Source: an uncultured Clostridia bacterium (GTDB taxonomy: Bacteria; Bacillota; Clostridia; TANB77; CAG-508). Taken from it: a stretch of 58,579 nucleotides of DNA. Under the pieces are notes generated by a model, which saw only the letters and a list, made by a program, of their open reading frames with translations, searched no databases and was not told the DNA's origin. Every line of letters begins with the position of its first letter. Position 1 is the stretch's first letter. This document shows, in pieces, positions 1 through 7,980 of the stretch. The stretch spans positions 1 through 58,579 of the forward strand of contig CARFUA010000009.1 in assembly GCA_948976265.1 (NCBI GenBank). The letters are read 5' to 3'. The translations under genes were made by a program, and so were the position numbers.

Positions 1-209
1 TCTTCATAATAGCCAGTTCCCAAATCCGCCACGACCAATTCTACATCTTCTTTCACCGTTTCTACTTTGTTTTTATCAACCGCTGAAGTCGCTCTCTTCA
101 AAATTCCTTCTTCTCCTGCTATTAAATTTAAACTCACACCTGCCAAGATAAGTAAAACTATAATTGTAATAACAAGCGCAATCAATGTGATTCCTCTGCA
201 TTTTTTCAT
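1..209 (-). CDS. Prepilin-like / pseudopilin N-terminus protein (3' end outside window)
   Basis: The first 69 codons of a gene that runs off the left edge. The start is ATG at 209 with AAGGAGA 8 bases upstream. The N-terminus is a short basic leader (KKCRG), then a hydrophobic stretch ITLIALVITIIVLLILAGVS, the type III signal / N-methylation motif of type IV pilin-like proteins, with G at the cleavage position and T in place of the usual F+1. Such proteins are inserted in the membrane and processed by a prepilin peptidase. Pilus or surface role cannot be decided from the fragment. No partner pilus genes are visible in the window. Confidence 0.7.
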   Translation of the reverse strand, partial: MKKCRGITLIALVITIIVLLILAGVSLNLIAGEEGILKRATSAVDKNKVETVKEDVELVVADLGTGYYE

Positions 210-328
210 TTTCTATTCTCCTTTTCTTATTTATTCGAACTTTATGTTTTTTAGGCACGTATACCTTATTTTAACCAATTTTAAGACGTATTCACATAAA
301 AATTAATCATTTTTCATTAAATAGTGAA

Positions 329-360
329 AAAATACATACTACATAAGTAGTATGTATTTT
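329..360 (-). terminator. Rho-independent terminator downstream of ymdB
   Basis: Perfect 14-bp inverted repeat (AAAATACATACTAC / GTAGTATGTATTTT) with a 4-base loop. On the minus strand the stem runs into six T residues. It lies 145 bp past the ymdB stop. Confidence 0.7.
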
Positions 361-505
361 CTTCTGGTATCATAAATAAACACTTGCGTGTTTCCTATAA
401 AACTACATGTGTGTACAGCGCCAAGGCTTTGCGATATTTTTTTGATTTTTTTAACTACATTTTTCATCTTTTGTTTCCCTATTTTTCATTTTAATCATCT
501 TTTAT

Positions 506-1279
506 CTATTCCAAGTTCAATCTTTCAATTTTTATCACCTGATTGCTTACATCATCTATCTCAAATAGGCAACTATTTAGCATGGCTGGACCTTCTGCTA
601 GTTTATACCTTTCTGGAAGTGATGTTTCAAATCGTTTGAAAGAAACCTCTATATCCATTCCAATAATGGAATGTTTGGGACCTGTCATGCCAATATCTGT
701 AATGTAGGCTGTCCCTTTGGGAAGAATTTTTTCATCCGCTGTTTGAACGTGTGTGTGTGTGCCAAAAACAACGGTAGCTTCACCATCCAAATAATAGCCC
801 AATGCAATCTTTTCTGCTGTTGCTTCTGCATGAAAATCCACAAGAATGATGTCCACTTCAGACTTTATTTCTTCTATGATTTTTTTGGCAATTAAAAACG
901 GATTTTCTGATAAAATCCCCATCGTGACTCTACCAATTAGATTTATTACTGCAATTTTCTTGCCTTTTTTTTCTAAAATAGTATATCCTTTTCCTGGATT
1001 ATTTTCTGGATAATTGGCTGGTCGCACAATATTTTTTTCTTCGATAAATCCAAAAATTTCCTTTTTTCCCCAAGTATGATTTCCCATGGTTACAACATCT
1101 ACATTTAATTTCAATATATCTCGATACATTTTTTCTGTGATTCCCATTCCATCTGCTGCGTTTTCACCGTTTACAAGACAAAAATCAATTTGGTTTTCTT
1201 GTAATAGGCAGGGTAAACTTTCTTTTAATTTTTGAATTCCGCTTCGCCCAACAATATCGCCCACTGCGAGAATTTTCAT
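506..1279 (-). CDS. ymdB: YmdB-family metallophosphoesterase
   Basis: 257 aa, full length for the family (TIGR00282 type). Metal-binding blocks are visible: GD at 7-8, NGEN at 37-40, GNHTW at 66-70, DFHAEATAEK at 148-157 and GTHTHVQTAD at 173-182. In Bacillus YmdB is a 2',3'-cyclic-nucleotide phosphodiesterase acting on RNA turnover and biofilm/sporulation decisions, and its gene usually sits next to rny. Here rny is 5 kb away, with unrelated genes between. RBS AAGGAGA precedes ATG 1279, and a TTGACA/TACAAT promoter lies at 1325-1353, so it is probably transcribed alone and ends at the 329-360 hairpin. Confidence 0.93.
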   Translation of the reverse strand: MKILAVGDIVGRSGIQKLKESLPCLLQENQIDFCLVNGENAADGMGITEKMYRDILKLNVDVVTMGNHTWGKKEIFGFIEEKNIVRPANYPENNPGKGYTILEKKGKKIAVINLIGRVTMGILSENPFLIAKKIIEEIKSEVDIILVDFHAEATAEKIALGYYLDGEATVVFGTHTHVQTADEKILPKGTAYITDIGMTGPKHSIIGMDIEVSFKRFETSLPERYKLAEGPAMLNSCLFEIDDVSNQVIKIERLNLE

Positions 1280-1324
1280 CAGCCTTTCTCCTTTCTTTCA
1301 TTTTTTCGCTTTCTTCTCTTGGTT

Positions 1325-1353
1325 ATTGTAAAGATAATTTTCAATTTTGTCAA
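1325..1353 (-). promoter_or_regulatory. Sigma-A type promoter of ymdB
   Basis: On the minus strand TTGACA (1353-1348), 17-bp spacer, TACAAT (1330-1325), 46 bp before the ymdB start. The rest of the 353-bp gap up to 1632 holds no gene or strong hairpin that I can see. Confidence 0.65.
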
Positions 1354-1632
1354 GCTATTTTACTCTTTTTGTCCTTTCTTTTTAAAAATACCTAAAAATT
1401 ATTTTACAGCCTTTTTACCTCTTGCTTGTGTTTTATGTATATCTATTATTTTTTAACGCCTTCTTGTGGCGCTCATCGCTTTGTTGCAAAAGTATTTTTC
1501 TGATACCACCTCTTTTTATGCCTCTTAAAAATTCAGAAAAATACCGTAAAACGATTTATTTTAGATTTTAGTCATTTATCTTCAAAAATTAGAAATACTG
1601 GCTTAAAATCCGTCTAATTAGCTTATCGGAAT

Positions 1633-2292
1633 TTATAAAAAACTCAGTCCATACAAAATTATCATGTGAATGGGATAAAATAAATAATATAAATATTTCG
1701 TTTTTCGCCCTAATTTTCCATTGTAAAACAGTAGGAAAATAACGGGAATGGTTGTACAACTATAGGAAATCACTAAAGATAGAGACATGTTTGAAGACAA
1801 TCTTGGATAATAATAAATGGTGTTTAACACTAGAAAAGCAATCTCTCGTCCTATTTTTCTTTGACGAAATAGGTATAGCACAAAAACACTTAATACGCCA
1901 TACCACCCATAATCGACACGTAAAATTTTTCCCAAGAAAACCAGTAATGCAATAATCGGAATGGATTTTTTACCAAATTTATCCCATACTGCAATGGAAC
2001 CTAAGCCTAATAACAAGGTAAATAAAATATTAAGCATTCGCCATTCTCCAACTAAGGTTCGAAAGAGCATAAATGGAATTTGGGAAATCAAAGCAAATAG
2101 GATTAATCTTTTACTATATTTTTTCAAATTACTAGTGTGACAATATCCTTCTCCCACTAGAAAAGCAAACAATGGAAAGGCTATTCTGCCTAAATACTGC
2201 GTTGCAAAACAAGTGGTTTCTGGAATCGCATATTTAATATGGTCTAAAACCATCGTGACACAAGCAATGATTTTCAAACTAAAAATTGACAT
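1633..2292 (-). CDS. TraX-family integral membrane protein
   Basis: 219 aa with six or seven hydrophobic segments. It starts with the TraX pattern (FSLKIIACVTMVLDHI) and has PLFAFLVGEG in the first third and YLFYPIHM near the C-terminus. TraX was named for F-pilin N-acetylation, but chromosomal homologues in Firmicutes are mostly uncharacterised polytopic acyltransferase-like proteins. No conjugation genes are nearby, so a role in conjugation is not supported. The AGGAG before ATG 2292 is 12 bases away, a loose spacing. It follows the ytxC-like gene in the same direction after about 60 bp. Confidence 0.8.
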   Translation of the reverse strand: MSIFSLKIIACVTMVLDHIKYAIPETTCFATQYLGRIAFPLFAFLVGEGYCHTSNLKKYSKRLILFALISQIPFMLFRTLVGEWRMLNILFTLLLGLGSIAVWDKFGKKSIPIIALLVFLGKILRVDYGWYGVLSVFVLYLFRQRKIGREIAFLVLNTIYYYPRLSSNMSLSLVISYSCTTIPVIFLLFYNGKLGRKTKYLYYLFYPIHMIILYGLSFL

Positions 2293-2355
2293 TTTTCAAA
2301 AACACTCCTAACAAATTTATATTGTACCATATAATTTTGTCTTTTAAAAGTATTT

Positions 2356-2847
2356 TTAAAAAGATGTCAATTCTAAAAAACTAACAACAGAAACTTCTAC
2401 AATATTTTCCAATAAATTCTTGTATTCCCTTGTTCTGAAATTCATAAATCCGTCTAAAACAATCGATTTATTTTCTTGAATATATTTTTTAATTAGATTC
2501 TTGAGAAGTTTATTTTTATAGCCAATTTTATTGTCTGGTAAATTCATAATTTGCTTACTAATTTTTAAAACATACTCTTGTTCCATTTCATTTAAGTAAA
2601 AATAATTTTGTTTTACACATTTTCGAATGATTTCTCTTTCATAAAATCTCTCAATCGCACTTTTTATGACAATAGCAACAATTTCGCAAAATTCATCTTC
2701 ATTGCGGTCTAGGTCGTGTAGAATAACGTTATCATAAATTTTAAAGCGATAATTCGAGATACAAAAATTGACTGGTAATTTTTCAAATGTCGAAATCAAA
2801 TATTCAATCATTTCTTGGTTGTTGGTTTTTATGCAAAACGATTTCAC
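2356..2847 (-). CDS. ytxC: YtxC-like sporulation protein, short form
   Basis: 163 aa, starting with GTG at 2847 behind GGGAGG. The C-terminal half contains the run VLDGFMNFRTREY, which resembles the conserved GF-NFR-Y segment of the YtxC family (putative sporulation protein of unknown biochemistry). Family members I know of are usually well over 200 aa and continue past this segment, so this copy looks C-terminally shortened; it ends VSFLELTSF. It lies just downstream of gpr, which supports a spore context. Family assignment is from motif recall and is moderate. Confidence 0.55.
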   Translation of the reverse strand: MKSFCIKTNNQEMIEYLISTFEKLPVNFCISNYRFKIYDNVILHDLDRNEDEFCEIVAIVIKSAIERFYEREIIRKCVKQNYFYLNEMEQEYVLKISKQIMNLPDNKIGYKNKLLKNLIKKYIQENKSIVLDGFMNFRTREYKNLLENIVEVSVVSFLELTSF

Positions 2848-2908
2848 TTTGTGGCCTCCCTTTTTCAGAAATATATACTATAATATTCATCTGGGTAAAA
2901 ATCGGTGT

Positions 2909-2943
2909 TAGTCACACAAGAAGAAAATTTCTCCTCGTGCGAC
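2909..2943 (-). terminator. Terminator downstream of gpr
   Basis: On the minus strand a stem of about 14 bp with three G-U pairs (GTCGCACGAGGAGA / TCTTCTTGTGTGAC) lies 10 bp past the gpr stop. A weak T-run follows about a dozen bases later. Confidence 0.5.
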
Positions 2944-2952
2944 TTTTCTTCC

Positions 2953-3882
2953 TTATAAGGCTTCATTAATGCCTCTTGAAATAATATCTTTCATGCTATC
3001 GATGAGTTCATCGATTTCTTTTGGTGTAACAATGAAGTTGTAATCATTTGGAATAAGTGCTTCTTTGATTCGTTGATAATTGTCTTCGTCTTTTAATTTG
3101 TTTAATACATCATTGGATTCTGCCTTTTTTTGCAAATCCTCAATGAATAAATCTAGGCAGTCATTTGTAATGGAAGCCATTTCTACAACTGTCGGCACAC
3201 CAAGAGCAATGACTGGAATTCCAAGCGTTTTTTCGGATAATTCATCACGTGCATTTCCCACGCCTCCCCCTGGCACAATTCCTGTATCTGAAATTTGAAT
3301 TGATTTATTGATTCGACTAACATTTTTTGAACACAAGCTATCAATAGCAAGAATCATTTTAGGTTTGACCTTGTCTACAATTCCACGAATAATTTCAGCA
3401 CTTTCAATTCCTGTTGTTCCTAAAACACCTGGTGAAATCGCAGAAATGCTTCTTGTATTTTCATCAATATATTGTGGCAAATAAATTTTGATGTGTCTGG
3501 TAATTTCTACTTCATTTACGACACGTGAACCTAAACTGTCTGGTGTAGAATATAAATTTCCAAGTCCTACAATCATAATTTCTTCTTCTTTTTTTATGTG
3601 TTTATCGACAATTGCAGCTAACTCCTTTGAAATGGTTTCTACAATTTTGTCTTCTTTCTCGGTCGCAATATTATTAATCTTTTTGACATCAATTGTAATA
3701 TAATTTCCAATTGGTTTTTGCAAAGCTTCTTCGCCTTGTGCGTTGCTAATTTTGACTCTTGTAATTTTGATGTCTTCTATTTCCTCTTCTTCACATTCCA
3801 CACCATCAATTTCGTTTTCTAAATGGTTGGCTTTTCGGTATAAATCACGTCTTTCAACCGCCATATCTGTTCTAAAATCCAT
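2953..3882 (-). CDS. gpr: Germination protease GPR (spore aspartic endopeptidase)
   Basis: 309 aa. It begins DFRTDMAVE, the family's propeptide cleavage neighbourhood, and contains IMIVGLGN, TPDSLGSR, GVLGTTGIES, ILAIDSL and IQISDTGIVPGGGVGNAR, all typical of peptidase family A25. GPR is made as a zymogen in the forespore and degrades small acid-soluble spore proteins at germination to supply amino acids. Presence of gpr marks the host as a spore former. RBS GAGGTG precedes ATG 3882. A possible forespore sigma promoter lies at 3903-3933. Confidence 0.95.
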   Translation of the reverse strand: MDFRTDMAVERRDLYRKANHLENEIDGVECEEEEIEDIKITRVKISNAQGEEALQKPIGNYITIDVKKINNIATEKEDKIVETISKELAAIVDKHIKKEEEIMIVGLGNLYSTPDSLGSRVVNEVEITRHIKIYLPQYIDENTRSISAISPGVLGTTGIESAEIIRGIVDKVKPKMILAIDSLCSKNVSRINKSIQISDTGIVPGGGVGNARDELSEKTLGIPVIALGVPTVVEMASITNDCLDLFIEDLQKKAESNDVLNKLKDEDNYQRIKEALIPNDYNFIVTPKEIDELIDSMKDIISRGINEAL

Positions 3883-3902
3883 TTATTAAATCACCTCGTA
3901 AG

Positions 3903-3933
3903 TTATTGTGGCAATTTGCTCCCATTTTTATGC
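3903..3933 (-). promoter_or_regulatory. Possible sigma-F/G promoter of gpr
   Basis: On the minus strand GCATA (3933-3929), 18 bp, CACAATAA (3910-3903). This resembles the forespore sigma pattern (GCATA, then CATAATA-like), and gpr is a known forespore gene in Bacillus. Weak by sequence alone. Confidence 0.35.
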
Positions 3934-3943
3934 AAGTTTTTGC

Positions 3944-3972
3944 TTGACTTTATGACATTTTGGCTGTATAAT
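3944..3972 (+). promoter_or_regulatory. Strong sigma-A promoter of the small Cys-rich gene
   Basis: TTGACT (3944-3949), 17-bp spacer, perfect TATAAT (3967-3972), 35 bp before the ATG at 4007. It is divergent from gpr. Confidence 0.85.
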
Positions 3973-4006
3973 AATTAACATAAAAAATTTGAAGGAGTGA
4001 TTTCGT

Positions 4007-4210
4007 ATGAAACAACAAAGTAACCAAGCAACACCTTCTGAAACGGTAACACCGACTTGTGGTCATCATTGTGTCTATTTTTATGGAACAAATCAATCGT
4101 GTGATGAAGGTGCGCCTCCTGCCTGGTGCCGTCCTCCTGGTAGCAGTATGGCTCATCCTTGCCTTCCTGGCGAAGATGCCAGAAACAAGCCTTGTTATAA
4201 GGCTATTTAA
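4007..4210 (+). CDS. Small cysteine-rich protein of unknown function
   Basis: 67 aa, one of the few plus-strand genes. It has a near-consensus promoter, GGAG 9 bases before ATG and a strong terminator, so it is a free-standing expressed unit. Six Cys lie at 18, 22, 32, 41, 52 and 63, with His 20, 21 and 50 and many Pro and Gly in the C-terminal half (APPAWCRPPGSS). There is no signal peptide or membrane segment. The spacing could suit metal binding or disulfides. I do not recognise the family. Base composition is richer in GC than its neighbours, but it has no in-frame CGG codon. Confidence 0.7.
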   Translation: MKQQSNQATPSETVTPTCGHHCVYFYGTNQSCDEGAPPAWCRPPGSSMAHPCLPGEDARNKPCYKAI

Positions 4211-4260
4211 TAATTCTGTTACTTGTTATTTCTTGTTGTAAAGGAATTTAAAAAAAAAAA

Positions 4261-4292
4261 ATAAACTCTGCCATTTTCTCGGCAGAGTTTAT
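4261..4292. terminator. Bidirectional terminator
   Basis: Perfect 12-bp stem ATAAACTCTGCC / GGCAGAGTTTAT with an 8-base loop. It is followed by T-rich sequence on the plus strand and by more than ten T on the minus strand. It serves the Cys-rich gene (plus) and the yebC unit (minus). Confidence 0.85.
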
Positions 4293-4293
4293 T

Positions 4294-4626
4294 TTATTTT
4301 GCTTCCCAGCGAAGCAATTTGATATCTTTGTATTTGTCTAAAATCTGGCTATATTTTTGGTAATCTTCTTCCCATAATGCATCTGGCACTTTGTCAAAAG
4401 CACTAAAAATTTTTTCGGCTTCTTTAAGGAAGATGATTTGTTGCTGAGGAGTTAAACGGTCATATTTTATACTAAATGCGTATAATTTATCGAGAGTATC
4501 GTTTGCTTTTATAAAGGTCCAAAAGTCAGTAACTCTCATACCAGCCATTTTAATTTGGGCAACCGCCATGATTCCTAGTAATACAATAATTATCATTAAT
4601 ACAACAATTATGCTTAAAAACTCCAT
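4294..4626 (-). CDS. Membrane-anchored small protein of unknown function
   Basis: 110 aa from ATG 4626, chosen because GAGGAAAAAA lies directly before it; the longer frame overlapping yebC has no ribosome site. An N-terminal membrane helix (about residues 3-25, rich in I, V, L and M) is followed by a soluble domain of about 80 residues with predicted helices and a TPQQQIIFLKEAEKI segment. It follows yebC after 34 bp and ends at the strong 4261-4292 terminator, so the two are probably cotranscribed. No family recognised. Confidence 0.65.
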   Translation of the reverse strand: MEFLSIIVVLMIIIVLLGIMAVAQIKMAGMRVTDFWTFIKANDTLDKLYAFSIKYDRLTPQQQIIFLKEAEKIFSAFDKVPDALWEEDYQKYSQILDKYKDIKLLRWEAK

Positions 4627-4660
4627 TTTTTTCCTCAGCTCTCTTTCGTGATTTTTTCTT

Positions 4661-5386
4661 TTATTCTTCCCAATTATGATAAACTTCAATTACATCGTCT
4701 AATTCTTCTAAATTATCGATTAATCTTTGCATTTTTTCCGCTTCTTTTTCCTCCAAGGTAACATAGGTACTTGGAATCATTTGAACACCTGCTTCTAAGA
4801 ATGAAATGCCTTGTTCTGTCAATTGTTCGGTAACTTTTGTAAAATCGCTTGGCGCAGTTGTAATTTGGTATACTTCCTCTTCGGTTTCAAAATCTTCTGC
4901 ACCGTTGTCAATTGCAAGCATCATTAAATCGTCTTCTTCAAATTTACAAGTTTGTTTTTCGATGACTAAAATTCCCTTTTTTTCAAATAGATAAGAAACA
5001 CAGCCTGATGTTCCTAAATTTCCTCCAGCTTTGCTAAAAACATGTCTAACATCGGCAGCTGTCCTATTTTTGTTATCTGTATTACATTCTACGATTACAG
5101 CAACCCCGTTGGTTCCATAACCTTCGTAGGTGATTTCTTCATACTTTGCATTGGAACTTTCTCCAGATGCCTTTTTGATGGCATTGTTGATGGTATCATT
5201 AGGCATATTATTGGCTTTACATTTTGCAATGACATCTTTTAATTTCGAGTTTCCTGCTGGATCTGGTCCTCCTTGTTTTACGGCAATTAATAATTCTCTT
5301 CCTAGTTTTGTGAAAATTTTTCCTCTTGCTGCATCTGCTTTTCCTTTTTTGGCTTGGATATTGTGCCATTTACTGTGTCCTGACAT
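4661..5386 (-). CDS. yebC: YebC/PmpR-family protein
   Basis: 241 aa, typical length. It has the family start MSGHSKWHNIQAKKGKADA, then GGPDPAGNSKLKDVI, a YEGYGTNGVAV block, NRTAADVRHVFSKAGGNLGTSGCV and the C-terminal LEELDDV ending. YebC proteins were first called transcriptional regulators. Some members are now known to act on ribosomes at proline-rich stretches. Which role applies here is not visible. RBS AGGAGGAGAG before ATG, and TGTTATAAT (an extended -10) lies about 25 bp upstream. Confidence 0.95.
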   Translation of the reverse strand: MSGHSKWHNIQAKKGKADAARGKIFTKLGRELLIAVKQGGPDPAGNSKLKDVIAKCKANNMPNDTINNAIKKASGESSNAKYEEITYEGYGTNGVAVIVECNTDNKNRTAADVRHVFSKAGGNLGTSGCVSYLFEKKGILVIEKQTCKFEEDDLMMLAIDNGAEDFETEEEVYQITTAPSDFTKVTEQLTEQGISFLEAGVQMIPSTYVTLEEKEAEKMQRLIDNLEELDDVIEVYHNWEE

Positions 5387-5485
5387 TTCTCTCTCCTCCT
5401 TTTATTTTTATTATTATAACATACTTGCTTTACTTTGTGTAGTATTTTTACAAATTTTTTCTTTTTAAATGATTAAAAAGATTTT

Positions 5486-6112
5486 CTATTTAAGCTTCAC
5501 GCCTAACAAATACAATAAATCAATTGCTTGCCATGAGTCAATTATAGCGCCTCTTATATCTTCTATTGAAATGGCTATTTGCTCGATTTTACTTTTTGAT
5601 AAATCAATTTCCTTTAAGCTTGTTTTGAAAAATTGTGCTTGTGTTAAATCTACATTTTCAAAAAAAAGTTTTTTTATTTTGGTTTCTTGAAAATACCCAT
5701 TTCGAATTTGGGTGTCTTTCCATAATACATTTTCCATGCTTGCTCTTGCTAAATTTATGTAGTTTGCATTGGTTTGTGTAAATGTAACATGATAGAACCT
5801 ATCTTCTGAAAAATCACAACCTGCTAATTTGCAGTTTTTAAATTCACATCGAATTAATGAACTATTGGTAAAATTGGTATTGGAAAAATCACAATTTTCA
5901 AATCGTGTATCCTTAAATGTTACTTTCTCGATGGTTCCATTTTGTAAGATAATTTCTTTAAAATAACATTGTTCAAATTCAACATCTTGCATTTTTCCGC
6001 TATTCCATTCCTCTTTTTGTAAAATACAATATTGGGTTGTTTCACTTATTTCTTTTAATTTTTTATTTTCTAAACTTTCAATATCAACTTTGGGCAATTT
6101 TATTTCTTCCAT
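5486..6112 (-). CDS. Pentapeptide-repeat protein
   Basis: 208 aa. From about residue 45 the sequence falls into five-residue steps with central F or L and alternating N, D, T and S (FENCDFSNTNFTNSSLIRC, CKLAGCDFS, ANYINLARASMENVLW, VDLTQAQF), which fold as a right-handed quadrilateral helix. Function is not predictable: members include DNA-gyrase mimics and structural proteins. RBS AAAGGAG before ATG 6112. It lies downstream of the rny terminator. Confidence 0.85.
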   Translation of the reverse strand: MEEIKLPKVDIESLENKKLKEISETTQYCILQKEEWNSGKMQDVEFEQCYFKEIILQNGTIEKVTFKDTRFENCDFSNTNFTNSSLIRCEFKNCKLAGCDFSEDRFYHVTFTQTNANYINLARASMENVLWKDTQIRNGYFQETKIKKLFFENVDLTQAQFFKTSLKEIDLSKSKIEQIAISIEDIRGAIIDSWQAIDLLYLLGVKLK

Positions 6113-6131
6113 TTTTTCTCCTTTAATTTAA

Positions 6132-6167
6132 AAAGAATGAATTCCATTAGCACAGAATTCATTCTTT
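6132..6167 (-). terminator. Terminator downstream of rny
   Basis: Perfect 13-bp stem AAAGAATGAATTC / GAATTCATTCTTT, 10-base loop, followed on the minus strand by five T. It ends the rny message 11 bp past its stop. Confidence 0.85.
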
Positions 6168-6177
6168 CAAATACTTT

Positions 6178-7722
6178 TTATTTGGCATAATCCACAACTC
6201 TAGACTCTCTTATAACATTTACTTTAATCGTGCCTGGATATTCCATTTCGTTTTCTACTTTTTTGGCAACTTCCCTTGCCATGATTACCATTTCACTATC
6301 CGAAACTTTTTCTGGTTTTACAATAAGTCTTACTTCACGACCTGCTTGAATCGCAAACGATTTTTCAACACCAGTAAAGGAATTCGCAATTTCTTCCAAT
6401 TTTTCCAACCTTTTAATGTAGGTTTCTAAAGTTTCACGTCTTGCTCCTGGACGAGATGCTGAAATAGCATCTGCCGCTTGTACTAAAATGGCTTCTATGG
6501 TTTGTGGCTCAACATCTCCATGATGTGCTTGTACTGCATTAATAACAACGTTGTTTTCCTTATATTTCTTTAATACATCAACACCAATTTCAACATGTGT
6601 TCCTTCCATATCATGATCTAAAGCTTTTCCAATGTCATGTAACAATCCTGCTCGCCTTGCTATTTTTGCATTGACTCCCAATTCATCTGCCATCATTCCA
6701 GCTAGGTTTGAAACTTCCATAGAATGATTGAATATATTTTGTCCATAACTTGTACGATATTTTAGCTTTCCAATTAATTTGATTAACTCTGGATGTAAAT
6801 TATTTACGCCTGTTTCTAAAGCCGCTCTTTCCCCTGCTTCTTTAATGGATAACATGACTTCTTCTTTGGCCTTTTCAACCATTTCTTCAATTTTGGCTGG
6901 ATGAATTCTACCATCATCAATTAACTTTTCCAAAGCAATTTTGGCAACTTCTCTTCTAAGTGGGTCAAATCCTGAAATTGTTACTGCTTCTGGTGTATCA
7001 TCGATAATTAGGTCTACTCCTGTTAGAACTTCTAAAGCTTTGATATTTCTACCTTCTCTACCAATAATTCTACCTTTCATTTCATCACTTGGGAGAAAAA
7101 CAACTGATATCGTTGTTGCAGAAGTATGGTCTGCAGCACATTTTTGAATCGCACCTCCAATGATTTCTCTTGCATTTTTATCTGCTTCCTCTTTGGCTTT
7201 GATTTCTAATTCCTTGATTTTTGTAGCTTTTTCTTGCATAATTTCCTGCTCTAAATTGTCTAATAACATTTTTTTAGCTTGTTCTTCTGTTAAGCCTGAA
7301 ATTCGTTGCAATTCTTCCATTTTTTTGTCATATAAATTTTCGACTTCTTGTCTTTTTTGTTCGCTTTCAGCAATTCTTCTTTCTAATTCCTTTTCTTGAG
7401 AATCAAGTAACATCGCTTTTTTTTCAAAATTTTCTTCTTTTTGAATCAATCTTTTCTCTTGTGATTGAATATCGCCTCTTCTTTCTTTAATCTCTTGATC
7501 TAATTCATTTCGAATTTGTAAAGCTTCTTCTTTCGCTTTAATTAATTCTTCTTTCCTCATATTTTCAGCTTCTATTTTCACATTGTCTCTTATTCGTTTT
7601 GCTTCGTTTTCTGCACTTTGAATCTTAGATTCTGCTGTTTTTTTTCTAATTTTTATTCCGATTGGAATAAAAATCACAGCCGAGATTAGAACAGTGGCAA
7701 CAATAATTATAACAGTCGACAT
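6178..7722 (-). CDS. rny: Ribonuclease Y
   Basis: 514 aa, normal length. One N-terminal membrane helix (about 3-23), then a long charged coiled coil (about 30-195), a KH domain with GRIIGREGRN at 217-226, and an HD domain with HD at 362-363 inside LLHDIGKALDH. RNase Y is the membrane-bound endonuclease that starts mRNA decay in many Firmicutes. RBS GAGGT before ATG 7722. It has its own TTGACA/TAAAAT promoter at 7826-7854 and a terminator at 6132-6167, so it forms a single-gene unit. Confidence 0.97.
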   Translation of the reverse strand: MSTVIIIVATVLISAVIFIPIGIKIRKKTAESKIQSAENEAKRIRDNVKIEAENMRKEELIKAKEEALQIRNELDQEIKERRGDIQSQEKRLIQKEENFEKKAMLLDSQEKELERRIAESEQKRQEVENLYDKKMEELQRISGLTEEQAKKMLLDNLEQEIMQEKATKIKELEIKAKEEADKNAREIIGGAIQKCAADHTSATTISVVFLPSDEMKGRIIGREGRNIKALEVLTGVDLIIDDTPEAVTISGFDPLRREVAKIALEKLIDDGRIHPAKIEEMVEKAKEEVMLSIKEAGERAALETGVNNLHPELIKLIGKLKYRTSYGQNIFNHSMEVSNLAGMMADELGVNAKIARRAGLLHDIGKALDHDMEGTHVEIGVDVLKKYKENNVVINAVQAHHGDVEPQTIEAILVQAADAISASRPGARRETLETYIKRLEKLEEIANSFTGVEKSFAIQAGREVRLIVKPEKVSDSEMVIMAREVAKKVENEMEYPGTIKVNVIRESRVVDYAK

Positions 7723-7825
7723 AATTGTTTACCTCTTTTCTATTAAATTTTCAATGTACAAATAAATTATTTATAAATCTATTAGCAATATATATATAAT
7801 TTATATTGTAATTTTCCTACTTAAT

Positions 7826-7854
7826 ATTTTATATGTATATTGGAAAACTGTCAA
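7826..7854 (-). promoter_or_regulatory. Sigma-A promoter of rny
   Basis: Minus strand TTGACA (7854-7849), 17 bp, TAAAAT (7831-7826). A leader of about 100 nt, very AT-rich, precedes the coding region. Confidence 0.7.
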
Positions 7855-7940
7855 GTACTTTTTCAATAAAATTTAACGGAATTGATGAATTTGTGAAAAT
7901 ATTTCAATTGAATTTACCTTTTTTGACATTTTATCCCACC

Positions 7941-7975
7941 AAAAAAGCATATAATTCTGACGAATTACATGCTTT
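7941..7975 (-). terminator. Terminator downstream of der
   Basis: Stem of 14 bp with one G-U pair (AAAGCATGTAATTC / GAATTATATGCTTT), loop GTCA, followed on the minus strand by six T. Confidence 0.8.
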
Positions 7976-7980
7976 AAATC

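Noticed and set aside
3950..4156. 68-codon minus-strand ORF opposite the Cys-rich gene
   Set aside because: No ribosome site; the plus-strand gene has promoter, RBS and terminator.
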